Shown: positions 35,023-44,923, counted from the stretch's first letter. The stretch is 64,000 bases of DNA from Achromobacter xylosoxidans (GCF_014490035.1 NZ_CP061008.1:3348001-3412000), one strand, 5' to 3'. Notes: generated by a model from the letters alone, not told the origin. Made by a program: numbers and translations.

Positions 35023-35114
35023 AGGTTCGCACATATGAAAAGTCAACATAGTGGATTTCCCAAGTCGAAGCGCGGGCGCGCCGGCTGGAGGGACGCCGCG
35101 CGAGGGGTAGACGC

Positions 35115-35855
35115 ATGGAAGTGAAGCTCGTCGCAAGAACGCTGGAACTGATCGAACTGTTTGCCCAGGAGCGGCGGCCGATGCCGCTGACCGAGCTGGC
35201 GCAGGGCCTGGGCGCGCCCATGTCCAGCTGCCTGGCATTGGTGCGCACGCTGGTGGCGCGGGGCTATCTGTACGAGGTCCGGCGGCGCGCCGGCTACTAC
35301 CCCACGCCCAAGCTGCATGCCTTGTGCGGCTCGATCCAATCGGGCGATCCCTGGATGGAGCGGGTGCGTCCGCAGCTCGCGGCGCTGCGCGATGCGGCCA
35401 ATGAAACGGTGATGCTGGGCAAGATCCAGGACGGCGCGGTGCTGTTCCTGGACATGGCGGAATCCACCCACCCGGTGCACTACGCGACCCGGCCCGGGGT
35501 GCGGCGGCCTTTGCACACCAGCGCCGTGGCCAAGGCCATTCTCGCGCGCCTGGGGCCGGCCGAGCGCGAGAGCATCCTGGCGGACGCCGGGTACGAACGC
35601 TATACGGATCGCACGCTGGTCACGCGCCAGGCGCTGCTGGACGAAGTGGAGCGGACGGCGGCCAGGGGCTGGGCCGAAAACGCCGGCGAAAGCGTGGCCG
35701 ACCTGACCGGGCTGGCGGTGGCGCTGGACCTGGGCGGGGAATGGTACGCGCTGTGCATGGCGGGACCCACGTCGCGCGTTGCCGAGAGGCGCGCAGAGAA
35801 CCTGCGCTTGTTGACCGAGACGGCGGAAGCGATCCGTCTCGGCCGGGAAGCTTAG
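35115..35855 (+). CDS. IclR-family transcriptional regulator
   Basis: The 246-residue protein has an N-terminal winged helix (about 1-65: VARTLELIELFAQERRPMPLTELAQGLGAPMSSCLALVRTL) and the IclR effector domain with HTSAVAKAILARLGPAE and the C-terminal VADLTGLAVALDLGGEWYALCMAGP. It likely controls the divergent binding-protein and alcohol-dehydrogenase genes through the palindromes between them. Position and fold support this; the effector is unknown. It is convergent with the arginase gene. Confidence 0.9.
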   Translation: MEVKLVARTLELIELFAQERRPMPLTELAQGLGAPMSSCLALVRTLVARGYLYEVRRRAGYYPTPKLHALCGSIQSGDPWMERVRPQLAALRDAANETVMLGKIQDGAVLFLDMAESTHPVHYATRPGVRRPLHTSAVAKAILARLGPAERESILADAGYERYTDRTLVTRQALLDEVERTAARGWAENAGESVADLTGLAVALDLGGEWYALCMAGPTSRVAERRAENLRLLTETAEAIRLGREA

Positions 35856-35871
35856 GGCCTGTGCATGGGGC

Positions 35872-36834
35872 TCAGGAACCGCGGCGCATCAGCGTGGACT
35901 TGCCGAACAGGCTTTCGATGAGGTCCACCGCCAGTTCCGCGGTCTTGTTGCGCACGTCGAAGGCAGGGTTCAGTTCCACCACGTCCAGCGACCGCATCAG
36001 GCCGGTGTCGGCGATCATTTCCATGCACAGCTGCGCCTCGCGGTAGGTGGGGCCGCCGGGGACGGTGGTGCCCACGCCGGGGGCGATTTCCGGGTCGAGG
36101 AAATCCACGTCGAAGCTCACGTGCAGATGGGTATCGGCGTCCAGCCCGGACAGGGCTGCTTCCATGGTGGCGCGCATACCCATTTCGTCCAGGTAGCGCA
36201 TGTCGAAGACTTCCAGCCCGGCCTCATGCACCAGGCGCTTTTCGCCCTGGTCCACGCTGCGGATGCCGATCTGCCGCACCCAGCCCGGCTCGATGTCGGG
36301 CGTCTGGCCGGACAGGCCCGTGATCTGCGCCGGGCCGTAGCCGCACAGGCAGGCCACCGGCATGCCGTGGATGTTGCCGGTGGGGGTGAGCGCGTTGGTA
36401 TTGAAGTCGGCATGGGCGTCCAGCCACAACACGCGCAGCTTCTTGCCCGCCGTGCGGCAATGGCGCGCGACCGCGCTGATCGAGCCTATGCCCAGGCAGT
36501 GGTCGCCGCCCAGCAGGATGGGCAGGCGGCCCTGGCTCAATTCCTCATGGACGGCGTCGTGCACCGCGCGGTTCCAGGCGGCGACTTCGTCCAGGTGGCG
36601 ATAGCCGTCCACCGGCGGCAGCCAGGGATTGGCCGGGCCGTAGAGGTTGCCGCGGTCGGTCACCTGGAAACCCTGGGCCTCGATGACCGGGCCCAGATCC
36701 GCCACGCGCAGGGCTTCAGGCCCCATGGACGCGCCGCGCGCGCCGGCGCCGATGTCGGTGGGCGCGCCGATCAGGGTGATGTGGTGGGGCAGGTTGGCGG
36801 TGTTCTGCAAATCGCGGACTCCGGTAGGGGGCAT
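35872..36834 (-). CDS. rocF: arginase
   Basis: The 320-residue protein carries the manganese-site motifs of the arginase/ureohydrolase fold: LLGGDHCLGIG, WLDAHADFNT (with the following GNIHGMPVA loop) and SFDVDFLDPEIAPGVGTTVPGG. The N-terminal ITLIGAPTDIGAGARGASMGPEALR is of arginase type rather than agmatinase. It hydrolyses arginine to ornithine and urea. Its ATG shares a base with the stop of the upstream ornithine aminotransferase gene (TGATG), so the enzymes are made together and turn arginine into glutamate semialdehyde. ATG 36834 also fits the family start. Confidence 0.92.
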   Translation of the reverse strand: MPPTGVRDLQNTANLPHHITLIGAPTDIGAGARGASMGPEALRVADLGPVIEAQGFQVTDRGNLYGPANPWLPPVDGYRHLDEVAAWNRAVHDAVHEELSQGRLPILLGGDHCLGIGSISAVARHCRTAGKKLRVLWLDAHADFNTNALTPTGNIHGMPVACLCGYGPAQITGLSGQTPDIEPGWVRQIGIRSVDQGEKRLVHEAGLEVFDMRYLDEMGMRATMEAALSGLDADTHLHVSFDVDFLDPEIAPGVGTTVPGGPTYREAQLCMEMIADTGLMRSLDVVELNPAFDVRNKTAELAVDLIESLFGKSTLMRRGS

Positions 36835-38069
36835 CAAGTGGCGGATAATACCGCGCTCAATTGGTCGCAGGCCCAGTCGATCTGTTCGCGCGTCACGATC
36901 AGCGGCGGCGACAGGCGCAGCGTGTGGCCGTGCGTATCCTTGACCAGCATCCCGCGTGCCTGCAGGCGTTCGCACCACAGGCGCGCGCCGCCGGCGTCGG
37001 GCTCCAGTTCCACAGCCAGCATCAGGCCGCGTCCGCGCACTTCGCGCACGGGACCCGGCAGGGTGCGCAGGCGGTCCAGGAAGTAGGAACCCATGGCGGC
37101 CGCGTTTTCTATCATGCCTTCCTCGATCAGCACGCGCAGCGCGGCGCGCGCGATGGCGCAGGCCAGCGGGTTGCCGCCGAAGGTGCTGCCGTGCTGGCCG
37201 GGCTGGAACACGCCCAGCACGTCGGCGTTGGACAGCACCGCCGACACGGGGTAGAAACCGCCCGACAGCGCCTTGCCGATCAAGGTGACGTCCGCTTCGA
37301 TGCCTTCATGCTCTTCTGCCAGCAGCTTGCCGGTGCGGCCCAGGCCGGTCTGGATCTCGTCCAGGATCAGCGTGATGCCGCGCTCGGTGCAGCGCTGGCG
37401 CACCCGCGCGAAATAGCCCGCAGGCGGCAGGACTACCCCGGCTTCACCCTGTATCGGTTCCACCAGGAATGCCACGGTGTTGGGCGTGATGGCGGCGTCG
37501 AAGGCCTCGTAGTCGCCGAAAGGAACGATCTTGAATCCCGGCGCGAACGGCCCATAGTGGCCATAGGCGTCAGGGTCGGTAGAGAAGCCCACGATACCAA
37601 GCGTGCGGCCATGGAAGTTGTTGGCGCAGACGATGATCTCGGCCTGGTTCTCCGGCACGCCGCGCACTTCGTAGCCCCATTTGCGCACGGCCTTGATGGC
37701 GGTTTCCACGGCTTCCGCGCCACTGTTCATGGGCAGGATCTTGTGCGCTCCGGTCAGGCGCGCCAGGTCTTCGTAGAACGGCGCCATCTGGTCGTGGCGG
37801 AAGGCGCGCGAGGTCAGCGTGAGCTTTTGCGCCTGCTCGGCCATGGCGGCCAGGATGGCGGGATGGCAATGCCCCTGGTTGACGGCGGAGTAGGCCGACA
37901 GGCAATCCAGGTACTTGCGGCCGTCCACGTCGTAGAGCCAGACGCCGCTGCCGCGCGCGATGACCACGTCAAGCGGATGGTAGTTGTGCGCGCCGAGCTG
38001 GTCTTCCACGCGGTCGCGGTGGCTGGCGGCGGACTGTGCGCCCGGCTGGGTGTTCAATACCGCGCTCAT
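36834..38069 (-). CDS. rocD: ornithine aminotransferase
   Basis: The 411-residue class III aminotransferase starts [44 protein letters not shown], the ornithine-aminotransferase pattern. It has [20 protein letters not shown], the PLP-aspartate region [15 protein letters not shown] and the catalytic lysine in [14 protein letters not shown]. It converts ornithine and 2-oxoglutarate to glutamate semialdehyde and glutamate. ATG 38069 with upstream GGGAG is chosen; the longer frame is not family-like. It is the first gene of a two-gene arginine-degradation operon. Confidence 0.94.
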   Translation of the reverse strand: MSAVLNTQPGAQSAASHRDRVEDQLGAHNYHPLDVVIARGSGVWLYDVDGRKYLDCLSAYSAVNQGHCHPAILAAMAEQAQKLTLTSRAFRHDQMAPFYEDLARLTGAHKILPMNSGAEAVETAIKAVRKWGYEVRGVPENQAEIIVCANNFHGRTLGIVGFSTDPDAYGHYGPFAPGFKIVPFGDYEAFDAAITPNTVAFLVEPIQGEAGVVLPPAGYFARVRQRCTERGITLILDEIQTGLGRTGKLLAEEHEGIEADVTLIGKALSGGFYPVSAVLSNADVLGVFQPGQHGSTFGGNPLACAIARAALRVLIEEGMIENAAAMGSYFLDRLRTLPGPVREVRGRGLMLAVELEPDAGGARLWCERLQARGMLVKDTHGHTLRLSPPLIVTREQIDWACDQLSAVLSAT

Positions 38070-38228
38070 GAGCGTCTCCCGAGGAGGTATTGCAGCCATC
38101 TTAGCGCCGCAATCCGGTCCGCGGCATTGCCATTGCGTGACAAAGGCCATTGCCGGGCGATGCCGCGGGCTGCTGCACAATAGCGGCTGCGCGGGGCGAT
38201 GCCCTGTTTTCCTACCTGGATGGTCCTC

Positions 38229-39050
38229 ATGTTGTTGCACAAACTGCTACTGAAATTCACCCGCTGCGCGGCCACGGCCGGGTTGGCGCTGGCCTGCGCC
38301 TCCGCCGCCATGGCGCAGGACAAGCCGCTGCGCATCGGCGTGATCCCCAGCGTGGCCAATGCCGCCACCGAGATCGCCATCGCCCAGGCCCAAAAGGAAG
38401 GCCTGGAGGTCAAGCTGGTGGAATTCAACGACTGGGTGTTGCCCAACATCGCGGTCGCCGACGGTTCGGTGGACGCGAACTTCTTCCAGCATGAACCCTT
38501 CCTGGAACTCTTCAACCAGCGCCGCGGCGCTGACCTCAAGCCCATCGCCTACGGCTATTCCACCACCATCGGCCTGTTTTCCAAGAAGCTGAAGAAGGGC
38601 GACGCGATGCCCGAGGGCGCGACCATTGCGGTTCCCAACGACCCGGTCAACACCGGCCGGGCGCTGTTGCTGCTGGAATCCATCGGCCTGATCAAGCTCA
38701 AGCCCGGCGTGGCGCACCAGGCCGCGCTGGAGGACGTGGTGTCGAACCCCAAGAAGCTGAAGTTCGTGGCGATCGAAGGCTCCCAGTCCGCGCGCACCTT
38801 CGATGACGTGACCGCGTCCGTCACCTACACCACCTTCGCCAAGCAGGCCGGCTTGAACGAGAAGGACGGCCTGGCCTTTGACAACACCGATCCGGCCAAT
38901 GTGCGGCGCTATGCCATCCGCTGGGTGGCCACGCCGGCCGGCGCGCAGGATCCGCGCCTGCTGAAGTTCATTTCGATCTACCAGAACTCGGCCGAAGTGA
39001 AGGCCAAGCTGCGCAGCCTTTATGGCGACCTGATCGACTTTCCCTGGTAG
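38229..39050 (+). CDS. MetQ/NlpA-family substrate-binding lipoprotein-like protein
   Basis: The ~273-residue protein has a signal peptide (ending SAAMAQ, so a Sec substrate rather than a clear lipoprotein) and the NlpA/MetQ fold: [88 protein letters not shown]. MetQ proteins deliver methionine to MetNI; no metNI lies nearby, so the ligand is open. It is divergent from the arginine-degradation operon. The start is uncertain (ATG 38220 or 38229). Confidence 0.9.
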   Translation: MLLHKLLLKFTRCAATAGLALACASAAMAQDKPLRIGVIPSVANAATEIAIAQAQKEGLEVKLVEFNDWVLPNIAVADGSVDANFFQHEPFLELFNQRRGADLKPIAYGYSTTIGLFSKKLKKGDAMPEGATIAVPNDPVNTGRALLLLESIGLIKLKPGVAHQAALEDVVSNPKKLKFVAIEGSQSARTFDDVTASVTYTTFAKQAGLNEKDGLAFDNTDPANVRRYAIRWVATPAGAQDPRLLKFISIYQNSAEVKAKLRSLYGDLIDFPW

Positions 39051-39163
39051 CGCGGCGCGGCGAGCCGAGGGGGGGCGGGCGTTGACGATTCTTGGCAGTT
39101 CGGCTCAGAGATAGCTCGTATACTGGCCCCAATTTTCCTCCCGCCCGGAGATCAGGCGCCGCC

Positions 39164-40612
39164 ATGGCTGCTCCGCAGGGCGCGCCCTCTACTTTCGAGC
39201 CCCAAGCCATGCGTATTCCATCGCCCGACGATGCCGCCCATGCCCAGGTCCTGCCCGTCGATGACGGCCGCATCCTGGCTGCGGCCAGCGCGATCCTCGC
39301 AGCGGGGCCGCAGGCCGGTTTTTTCGATACGCTGGTCAACCGCGCGGTCGCGGACATGGGCGTGGACTACGCCTGGGTGCGGCTGCACGATGCCGGCGAC
39401 GGGACGGAGCTGATCGCCAGCGTCAGTTGCGGCGCGGGCCTGGCGGCCGATCCCGCGGGCGCGGGCGACGCCTTGCATGCGCGGCTGGCGGATCAGACCT
39501 CGCAGGCGTGTCTGCGAGACTTGCGGCAAGACCATCCCTGGCTGCTCGAGGCCGGCGTGCGGGCCTGCGTGGCGCGTACGCTCTTCGACGGGAATGGAGT
39601 CGCCTGCGGCCACATCGCCTTTCTCTTCAGGCGCGAGCTGGCCGATGCGTCAGCCCACGCCAACGCGCAAGCCATACTGGCCAGCTTCGCGCAGCACGCC
39701 GTGCTGGGCGCGGCCGCGCGCGAAAGCGAGCTGGCGCGCCAAAACGAAGTCATTGCGCAGTTCGGCGCGCTGTTCCGGTCGGCGCCGGTGCTGATCAACG
39801 CCTTCGACCAGGACGGCCGCTGCACGCTGTGGAACGACGCCTGTGTGCGGCGCTTCGGCTGGTCCGAAGCCGAGATCAAGCTGAGCTCGAACCCGTTTGC
39901 GCTGTTTTACCCCGATCCGGCGGTACGGGATCGCGCGATGGACAGCGTCGTCGCGCGGCCCGAACGCTCGTTCCGCGAATGGCAGCCGCGCACACGCGAC
40001 GGCGAGCAACTGTCGGTGCTTTGGTCCAACGTCAAGTTGCCCGACGGCAAGGTCGTGAACCTGGGCATGGACATCACTGAAAGCCGGCGCGCGGAAGCCG
40101 CGCTGGAGCGCATGGCCCGGGTGGACAGCCTGACCGGCTGCTGGAACCGCGCCGAAATCCTCAAGCGCATGGAAGAACGCCTGGCCGACGGCCGCCGTGG
40201 CGCGGGCGGGCCGACCACCGCGCTGATGCTGGACCTGGATTACTTCAAGCAGGTCAACGACCGCTATGGGCACTTGGGGGGTGACGTGGCGCTGAGGCAC
40301 TTCTGCGATCAACTGCGCGCCTGTCTGCGCGAGGGCGATTCGGCAGGAAGGCTGGGCGGCGAGGAATTCCTGGTGCTGCTGGCGGACGCCGACGCGGCGG
40401 TGGCGCGCGCGATCTGCGAGCGCCTGCGCGCCAGCCTGAGGCAGCATCCGGCGGATATCGACGGGGCGGTGGTGACGCTGTCGGTCAGCGGCGGCATCGC
40501 GAGCTTTCTACCTGGCGACGCCACCGCGTCGGACGTGCTGCGCCGTGCGGATTTCGCGCTATATCAGGCCAAGCGGTCGGGTAGGGATTGCGCGGTGGAG
40601 TACCGGAGCTGA
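39164..40612 (+). CDS. diguanylate cyclase with GAF and PAS domains
   Basis: The 482-residue protein has a GAF-like domain (about 35-185), a PAS domain (about 195-310, QNEVIAQFGALFRSAPVLINAFDQDGRCTLWNDACVRRFG) and a GGDEF domain with active motif GGEEF at 398-402. The product-binding I-site RxxD is present (Arg389-Asp392). It should make cyclic di-GMP and be inhibited by it. No membrane segments are seen, so it is a cytoplasmic sensor enzyme. ATG 39164 follows a GGAG site at 39147; ATG 39209 is an alternative. A phosphodiesterase with EAL domain lies in the same window at 61701. Confidence 0.92.
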   Translation: MAAPQGAPSTFEPQAMRIPSPDDAAHAQVLPVDDGRILAAASAILAAGPQAGFFDTLVNRAVADMGVDYAWVRLHDAGDGTELIASVSCGAGLAADPAGAGDALHARLADQTSQACLRDLRQDHPWLLEAGVRACVARTLFDGNGVACGHIAFLFRRELADASAHANAQAILASFAQHAVLGAAARESELARQNEVIAQFGALFRSAPVLINAFDQDGRCTLWNDACVRRFGWSEAEIKLSSNPFALFYPDPAVRDRAMDSVVARPERSFREWQPRTRDGEQLSVLWSNVKLPDGKVVNLGMDITESRRAEAALERMARVDSLTGCWNRAEILKRMEERLADGRRGAGGPTTALMLDLDYFKQVNDRYGHLGGDVALRHFCDQLRACLREGDSAGRLGGEEFLVLLADADAAVARAICERLRASLRQHPADIDGAVVTLSVSGGIASFLPGDATASDVLRRADFALYQAKRSGRDCAVEYRS

Positions 40613-40619
40613 GGGGCGC

Positions 40620-41816
40620 TCAGGCAGCCGCCTGGCCGCCCGCCGCGCGCCGGCCGTTCAGGCGCCAATGCAGGCCTAGCGCCGCGGCGGCCAGGGCGCA
40701 GGCCGCGGCCAAGCCCAGCGCTTCGAACCCCGCGTGGGTGTAGATGGTGCCGGCGATCGCGGTGCCGACGCTTGCGCCCAGGTAGGTGGTGCAGGTATTC
40801 AGCCCCAGCACCGCGCCGCGCTCTTCGGGCCGGGCGCGCGACAGCAGCAGCACCAGCAGGTTCAGGCTCAGTTGCGAGGCCGCGCCCCAGAGGGTGGCGA
40901 TGGCAAGCACCGCGCTCAACGCATGCGCGGCCGGCAGCAGCCCCAGATACACCAGCGCGATCACGCCCAACGCCATCGGCAGGGCGCGGCGCGGCCCCAG
41001 CCGCTCGATCAGCGGCGCGCCAGCTACCCCGGCCAGCAGGAACCCTGCGCCGTAGGCGAAAGCGATGAAGCCTACCTGTCCCGCGGATAGCCCCAGCAGG
41101 CCGCGCACATGGTCGGCCAGGAAGGCATACACGCCATAGAAGGCCGACGAGAACGCCAGGCAGCCCAGCAGCAAAGCGGGCACGTCGCGATAGGACAACG
41201 GCGCCAGCAGGCGCGACAGGCGCAGCGGCGCGGGATTCTCGGCGCGGCGCTCCGGCAGCTGGCGCAGCCCGAGCACGGCGATGGCGGCGCAGAGCGCCAG
41301 CGTGGCGTAGGTGGCGCGCCAACCCACGGCGTCGGAGATGAGCGCGGACAGCGGCACGCCCGCCACCAGCGACACGGACCAACCCGCGATGACGCGGCCC
41401 AGGGTGCGCGCCTCCTGGCCGGGCGGCGCGATCAGCGCGGCCGATCCATAGGCCGCGGGCAGGATGACGCCCGCCGCGGCGCCTGCCAGGGCTTGCGCCA
41501 GCGTCAGCACGATCCAGTGCGGCGCGCAGGCGGACAAGATCAGCGCGGCGATCAGCACCGCCATCGCGCCCAGCAGCGAACGGCGCACGCCGATGCGGTC
41601 GATGCGGGCGGCCAAAAAGAAGGCGCTGGCGGCGGTGGCCGCGCCATACGCGGAAATGGCGGTGCTGATGGTCAGCGGGGAAGTGGAAAAAGAGCGCGCC
41701 ACGTCGCTCAGGATGGGGCTGAGCGCCAGACCGTTGGAGCCTACGACGCTGACGGCGAACATCAGGGCGGGGACGGACGAGGCGGGGCGGGCGCTGCGGG
41801 TGCTACGGTTCTGCAT
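40620..41816 (-). CDS. MFS transporter (drug/metabolite exporter type)
   Basis: The 398-residue membrane protein has twelve hydrophobic segments and DHA1-like motifs: AARIDRIGVRRSLLG between segments 2 and 3, and LTLAQALAGAAAGVILPAAYGSAALIAPP in segment 4-5. It probably exports a small hydrophobic compound. It is divergent from an Lrp-type regulator gene; the 91-base spacer has AT-rich palindromes, so regulation by that protein is likely. The GGDEF gene converges on it 7 bases away. Confidence 0.88.
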   Translation of the reverse strand: MQNRSTRSARPASSVPALMFAVSVVGSNGLALSPILSDVARSFSTSPLTISTAISAYGAATAASAFFLAARIDRIGVRRSLLGAMAVLIAALILSACAPHWIVLTLAQALAGAAAGVILPAAYGSAALIAPPGQEARTLGRVIAGWSVSLVAGVPLSALISDAVGWRATYATLALCAAIAVLGLRQLPERRAENPAPLRLSRLLAPLSYRDVPALLLGCLAFSSAFYGVYAFLADHVRGLLGLSAGQVGFIAFAYGAGFLLAGVAGAPLIERLGPRRALPMALGVIALVYLGLLPAAHALSAVLAIATLWGAASQLSLNLLVLLLSRARPEERGAVLGLNTCTTYLGASVGTAIAGTIYTHAGFEALGLAAACALAAAALGLHWRLNGRRAAGGQAAA

Positions 41817-41822
41817 CGCGAA

Positions 41823-41840
41823 ATTTTATTGGAATAAAAT
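41823..41840. promoter_or_regulatory. 18-base palindrome in the MFS / Lrp spacer
   Basis: ATTTTATT (41823-41830) and AATAAAAT (41833-41840) are perfect inverted repeats around GG, 7 bases upstream of the MFS start codon. A related shorter site TTAT-TCC-ATAA follows at 41863-41873. AT-rich palindromes of this kind are typical Lrp/AsnC sites. Confidence 0.6.
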
Positions 41841-41862
41841 AAGGGTTAACGCTTATATTTCC

Positions 41863-41873
41863 TTATTCCATAA
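41863..41873. promoter_or_regulatory. second, shorter palindrome in the MFS / Lrp spacer
   Basis: TTAT (41863-41866) and ATAA (41870-41873) flank TCC. It lies 35 bases before the Lrp-type gene and repeats the half-site of the palindrome at 41823-41840 (TTATT / ATAAAA), as expected for cooperative binding. Confidence 0.4.
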
Positions 41874-41907
41874 AAGTTCGAATGCCGTTCGGCAGAACCC
41901 AATTCCA

Positions 41908-42363
41908 ATGCCTGATCTTGACGACCGCGACCGAAAGCTATTAACGCTGCTGGCCGACGATGCCTCCCCCAGCTACGCCGAACTGGGCAAAATGCTGAAC
42001 CTCTCCGCCCCGGCCGTGCATGAAAGGGTCAAGCGTCTGAAGCGCGACGGCCTGATAAAAGGCATCGCCGCCAAGCTGGATGGCGCGCGCATCGGCCGGC
42101 CGCTGCTGGCCTTCGTGCACGTGGACACCAACAACTGGACCATTACGCAGCAGGTGCTGGGGCTGGCCGAGCTGACCGAGGTGGAAGAGATCCACACCAT
42201 CACCGGCAAGAGTGCCATGCTGCTGAAAGTGCGCGTGCGCGACACGCAGGCGCTGGAGGCGCTGCTGGCCCGCATCCATCAGATCGACGGCATCACCAAC
42301 ACCACCAGCGACATCGCCTTGACCAGCTATCTGGAGCGCGGTCCCTTGCCGGACAACGGCTGA
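41908..42363 (+). CDS. Lrp/AsnC-family transcriptional regulator
   Basis: The 151-residue protein has an N-terminal helix-turn-helix (LDDRDRKLLTLLADDASPSYAELGKMLNLSAPAVHERVKRLKRDGLI) and a C-terminal RAM ligand-binding domain with VEEIHTITGKSAMLLKVRVRD and ending GITNTTSDIALTSYLERGPL. ATG 41908 is chosen, since the fold starts MPDLDDRDRKLL. Its place opposite the MFS exporter gene suggests that it senses an amino acid and controls that exporter, as in known Lrp-exporter pairs (inference). It converges with the metallophosphoesterase gene. Confidence 0.92.
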   Translation: MPDLDDRDRKLLTLLADDASPSYAELGKMLNLSAPAVHERVKRLKRDGLIKGIAAKLDGARIGRPLLAFVHVDTNNWTITQQVLGLAELTEVEEIHTITGKSAMLLKVRVRDTQALEALLARIHQIDGITNTTSDIALTSYLERGPLPDNG

Positions 42364-42373
42364 GCCGCGCCGC

Positions 42374-43534
42374 TCAAGCCGCGCGCAGCCGCAGGCGCGT
42401 GATCTCGGAGGGCGCGCCCAGGCGCTTGGGCGGTCCCCAATAGCCCGTGCCGCGGCTGATGTAGATCCACATCTTGCCCAGGCGATGCAGGCCGGCCGTA
42501 TAGGGCTGCTGGAACCGCACGAAGAAACCCCAGGGGAAGAATTGTCCGCCATGCGTATGGCCGGACAATTGCAGGGTATAGCCCAGCGGCTCGGCGGCCG
42601 CCGCGCTGCGCGGCTGGTGCGCCAGCAGTATCCGGGGCATGGCATCGGCGGGCGCGCCCGCCAGCGCCGCCTTGGGGCTGCTGCGCTGCTGCGGATCGAA
42701 CGAACCCGCGCTGTAGTCGGTGATGCCCGCCACCACCACGGGCAGGCCGGCGGGGTGGATGACCACGTGTTCATTCATCAGCACGCGCAGCCCCATGCGG
42801 CGGAACTCGGCGATCCAGGGCGTGGCGCCCGAATAGTATTCATGGTTGCCGGTCACCAGATAAACCCCGTGGGTCGCGCGCAGCTGACCCAGCGGGCTGG
42901 CCTGGGCGGAAAGCTGCTCGACGCTGCCGTCGACCACATCGCCAGTGATCGCAATCATGTCCGGCAGCTGTTCATTGACGGCGTCGACGATGGCCTGCAC
43001 GTAGCGTTTCTTGATGGTCGGGCCGACGTGGATGTCGCTGATCTGCACGATGGTGAAACCGTCCAGGTCGGGCGCGAGCCCGGCGATGGGCACGTCCACA
43101 TCGACCACGCGCGCCCGCTTGCGGGCGTTGTACAGGCCGACCAAGGTCGCGGCGAGAGCCAGTAGGGGCACGGTCCAGGCGCTGGCCCGGCGCAGCGCGG
43201 TCCAAGGCAGACCGGCGCCGATGAGCAGATCCGCCAGCCCCGCCGCCAGCAGCAGCGCGTCGCGCAGCACCGTCAGCACGAACAGGGACGAGAACAGGCC
43301 CATCGCGAACAGCCCGACCCAGGCGATGCGGTCGCCCCAGGGCGGGTGCACGGAAGAACGCCCCAGCATCCCCAGCGGAATCAGGATGCAGGACAGCAGC
43401 AAGGCAAGGATGGCGGCGGCGGAACCCGCTCCGCCCAGTTGGGCGTCGGGGATCAGGCGGGCGCCCACGTAGACGTGAGCCAGGGCGCCCAGGGTCAGGA
43501 AGCGCAGGAAGAATGAGGATTGGCGTAGGGACAC
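42374..43534 (-). CDS. membrane-anchored metallophosphoesterase
   Basis: The 386-residue protein has about four or five N-terminal membrane segments (residues 1-150) and a calcineurin-like phosphoesterase domain with all metal motifs: ISDIHVGP, ITGDVVDG, VTGNHEYYSG and LSGHTHGGQFFP. This layout matches the YaeI/YkuE-like group, some members of which dephosphorylate lipids. The catalytic domain follows the last membrane segment; which side of the membrane it faces is not clear from sequence alone. Confidence 0.9.
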   Translation of the reverse strand: MSLRQSSFFLRFLTLGALAHVYVGARLIPDAQLGGAGSAAAILALLLSCILIPLGMLGRSSVHPPWGDRIAWVGLFAMGLFSSLFVLTVLRDALLLAAGLADLLIGAGLPWTALRRASAWTVPLLALAATLVGLYNARKRARVVDVDVPIAGLAPDLDGFTIVQISDIHVGPTIKKRYVQAIVDAVNEQLPDMIAITGDVVDGSVEQLSAQASPLGQLRATHGVYLVTGNHEYYSGATPWIAEFRRMGLRVLMNEHVVIHPAGLPVVVAGITDYSAGSFDPQQRSSPKAALAGAPADAMPRILLAHQPRSAAAAEPLGYTLQLSGHTHGGQFFPWGFFVRFQQPYTAGLHRLGKMWIYISRGTGYWGPPKRLGAPSEITRLRLRAA

Positions 43535-43594
43535 GGCGACTCTGGGGCGCGCCGGGCGGAAAGCCGCGGCGCGCGTGGCAAGGGAACCGTCATT

Positions 43595-44821
43595 CTATGC
43601 CGCGTGCGGATTCTCCCGCACGAGCAAATCCGGCCCCATCTCCCGCACATGGTTGATGCCCAGCATCGCCATGTTGCGGTCGACCTCGGCGCGCAGCAGG
43701 CCGATTGCATGCGCCACGCCGGCTTCGCCGCCGACCGCCGCCGCGTAGTTGAAGGGCCGTCCGACGAAGACGAAGCTTGCGCCCAGCGCCAGCGCCTTGA
43801 GCACGTCGCTGCCGCGGCGCACGCCGCTATCCATCATCACGGTCATGTTGCCGGCGGCGGCGACCACGCCGGGCAGGGCGCGCAGCGGCGAGACCGCGCC
43901 GTCCAGTTGCCGGCCGCCATGGTTCGACACGATGATGCCGTCGGCGCCATGCTGCCGCGCCAGCGCCGCGTCCTGCGGGTGCAGGATGCCCTTGATGATG
44001 AGCGTGCCCGGCCACTGGCGGCGGATGCGCGCCACATGTTCCCAGCTGAGGTGGTCGCGCGCGCTGAAGTCGCGCAGCACCGACGACGACACGATCGGCG
44101 CGCCGCGCGTCGCGAAGGAGTTTTCGAAATGCGGCATGCCATGGGCCAGCAGCGTGCGCATGAACGTGCCGGCCAGCCAGCGCGGCCGCGTCAGGCCGTC
44201 CCAGGCCAGGCGCAGGCTGGGCTTGAGCGGCGTGGAGAAGCCGGTGCGCACGTTGTTTTCGCGGTTTGCCGACACGGGGATGTCCACCGTCAGCACCAGC
44301 GTTTCGTAGCCGGCGTGGCGGGCGCGTTCGACCAGCGCGTCGATGCGCTGCGGATCCCCCGGCAGATAGGCCTGGAACCAGGTGCCGGGCGCTGCGCGGA
44401 TGACGTCTTCCAACGGGATAAGCGAGGTGCCGCTGAGGATGGCGGGTATGCCTTGCTCACGCGCGGCACGCGCCAGCACGATGTCGCCGCGGTAGGCCGA
44501 CAGCGCGCTGATGCCCATCGGGGCAATGCCGAAGGGCGAGGCATAGCGGCGGCCAAAGAGCTCGGTTTGCTGCGTGCGGCGCGACACGTCCACCAGCACG
44601 CGCGGGGAAAACGCGTACTGCGCAAAGGCGTTGCGGTTGCCGCGCAGGGACTGGTTGTCTTCGGCCGCGCCCGCGACATAGCCGAAGATCGGCCGCGGCA
44701 GGCGGCGTTTCGCGGCCGCCTCGAAGTCGTCCAGCGACAGCATGCGCGCCAGCGCGCGCGGCAAGGGGCGGTCGGCCGAGGCGGCGCGGGGACTGGCGGT
44801 GGTCGAGAGCAGGGATGTCAT
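43595..44821 (-). CDS. FMN-dependent alpha-hydroxy-acid dehydrogenase (L-lactate dehydrogenase type)
   Basis: The 408-residue protein belongs to the glycolate oxidase / LldD / mandelate dehydrogenase family. It has FGYVAGAAEDNQSLRGNRNAF, PFGIAPMGISAL, the active-site histidine in IIVSNHGGRQLDGAVSPL, and the FMN phosphate region MMDSGVRRGSDVLKALALGASFVFVGRPF. It oxidises an L-2-hydroxy acid to a 2-oxo acid; the exact substrate (lactate, mandelate or other) is not clear. It stands alone between a metallophosphoesterase and psd, on the same strand. Confidence 0.9.
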   Translation of the reverse strand: MTSLLSTTASPRAASADRPLPRALARMLSLDDFEAAAKRRLPRPIFGYVAGAAEDNQSLRGNRNAFAQYAFSPRVLVDVSRRTQQTELFGRRYASPFGIAPMGISALSAYRGDIVLARAAREQGIPAILSGTSLIPLEDVIRAAPGTWFQAYLPGDPQRIDALVERARHAGYETLVLTVDIPVSANRENNVRTGFSTPLKPSLRLAWDGLTRPRWLAGTFMRTLLAHGMPHFENSFATRGAPIVSSSVLRDFSARDHLSWEHVARIRRQWPGTLIIKGILHPQDAALARQHGADGIIVSNHGGRQLDGAVSPLRALPGVVAAAGNMTVMMDSGVRRGSDVLKALALGASFVFVGRPFNYAAAVGGEAGVAHAIGLLRAEVDRNMAMLGINHVREMGPDLLVRENPHAA

Positions 44822-44923
44822 GGCGGGCCGGCAAAAGCCCGTAATCTAGCAACGCCGATTCATCGCATAAAGCGAATAAAACCAGACATCCAATTTCGAT
44901 TTAAGCGAAGAGCTGCCCGGAAA

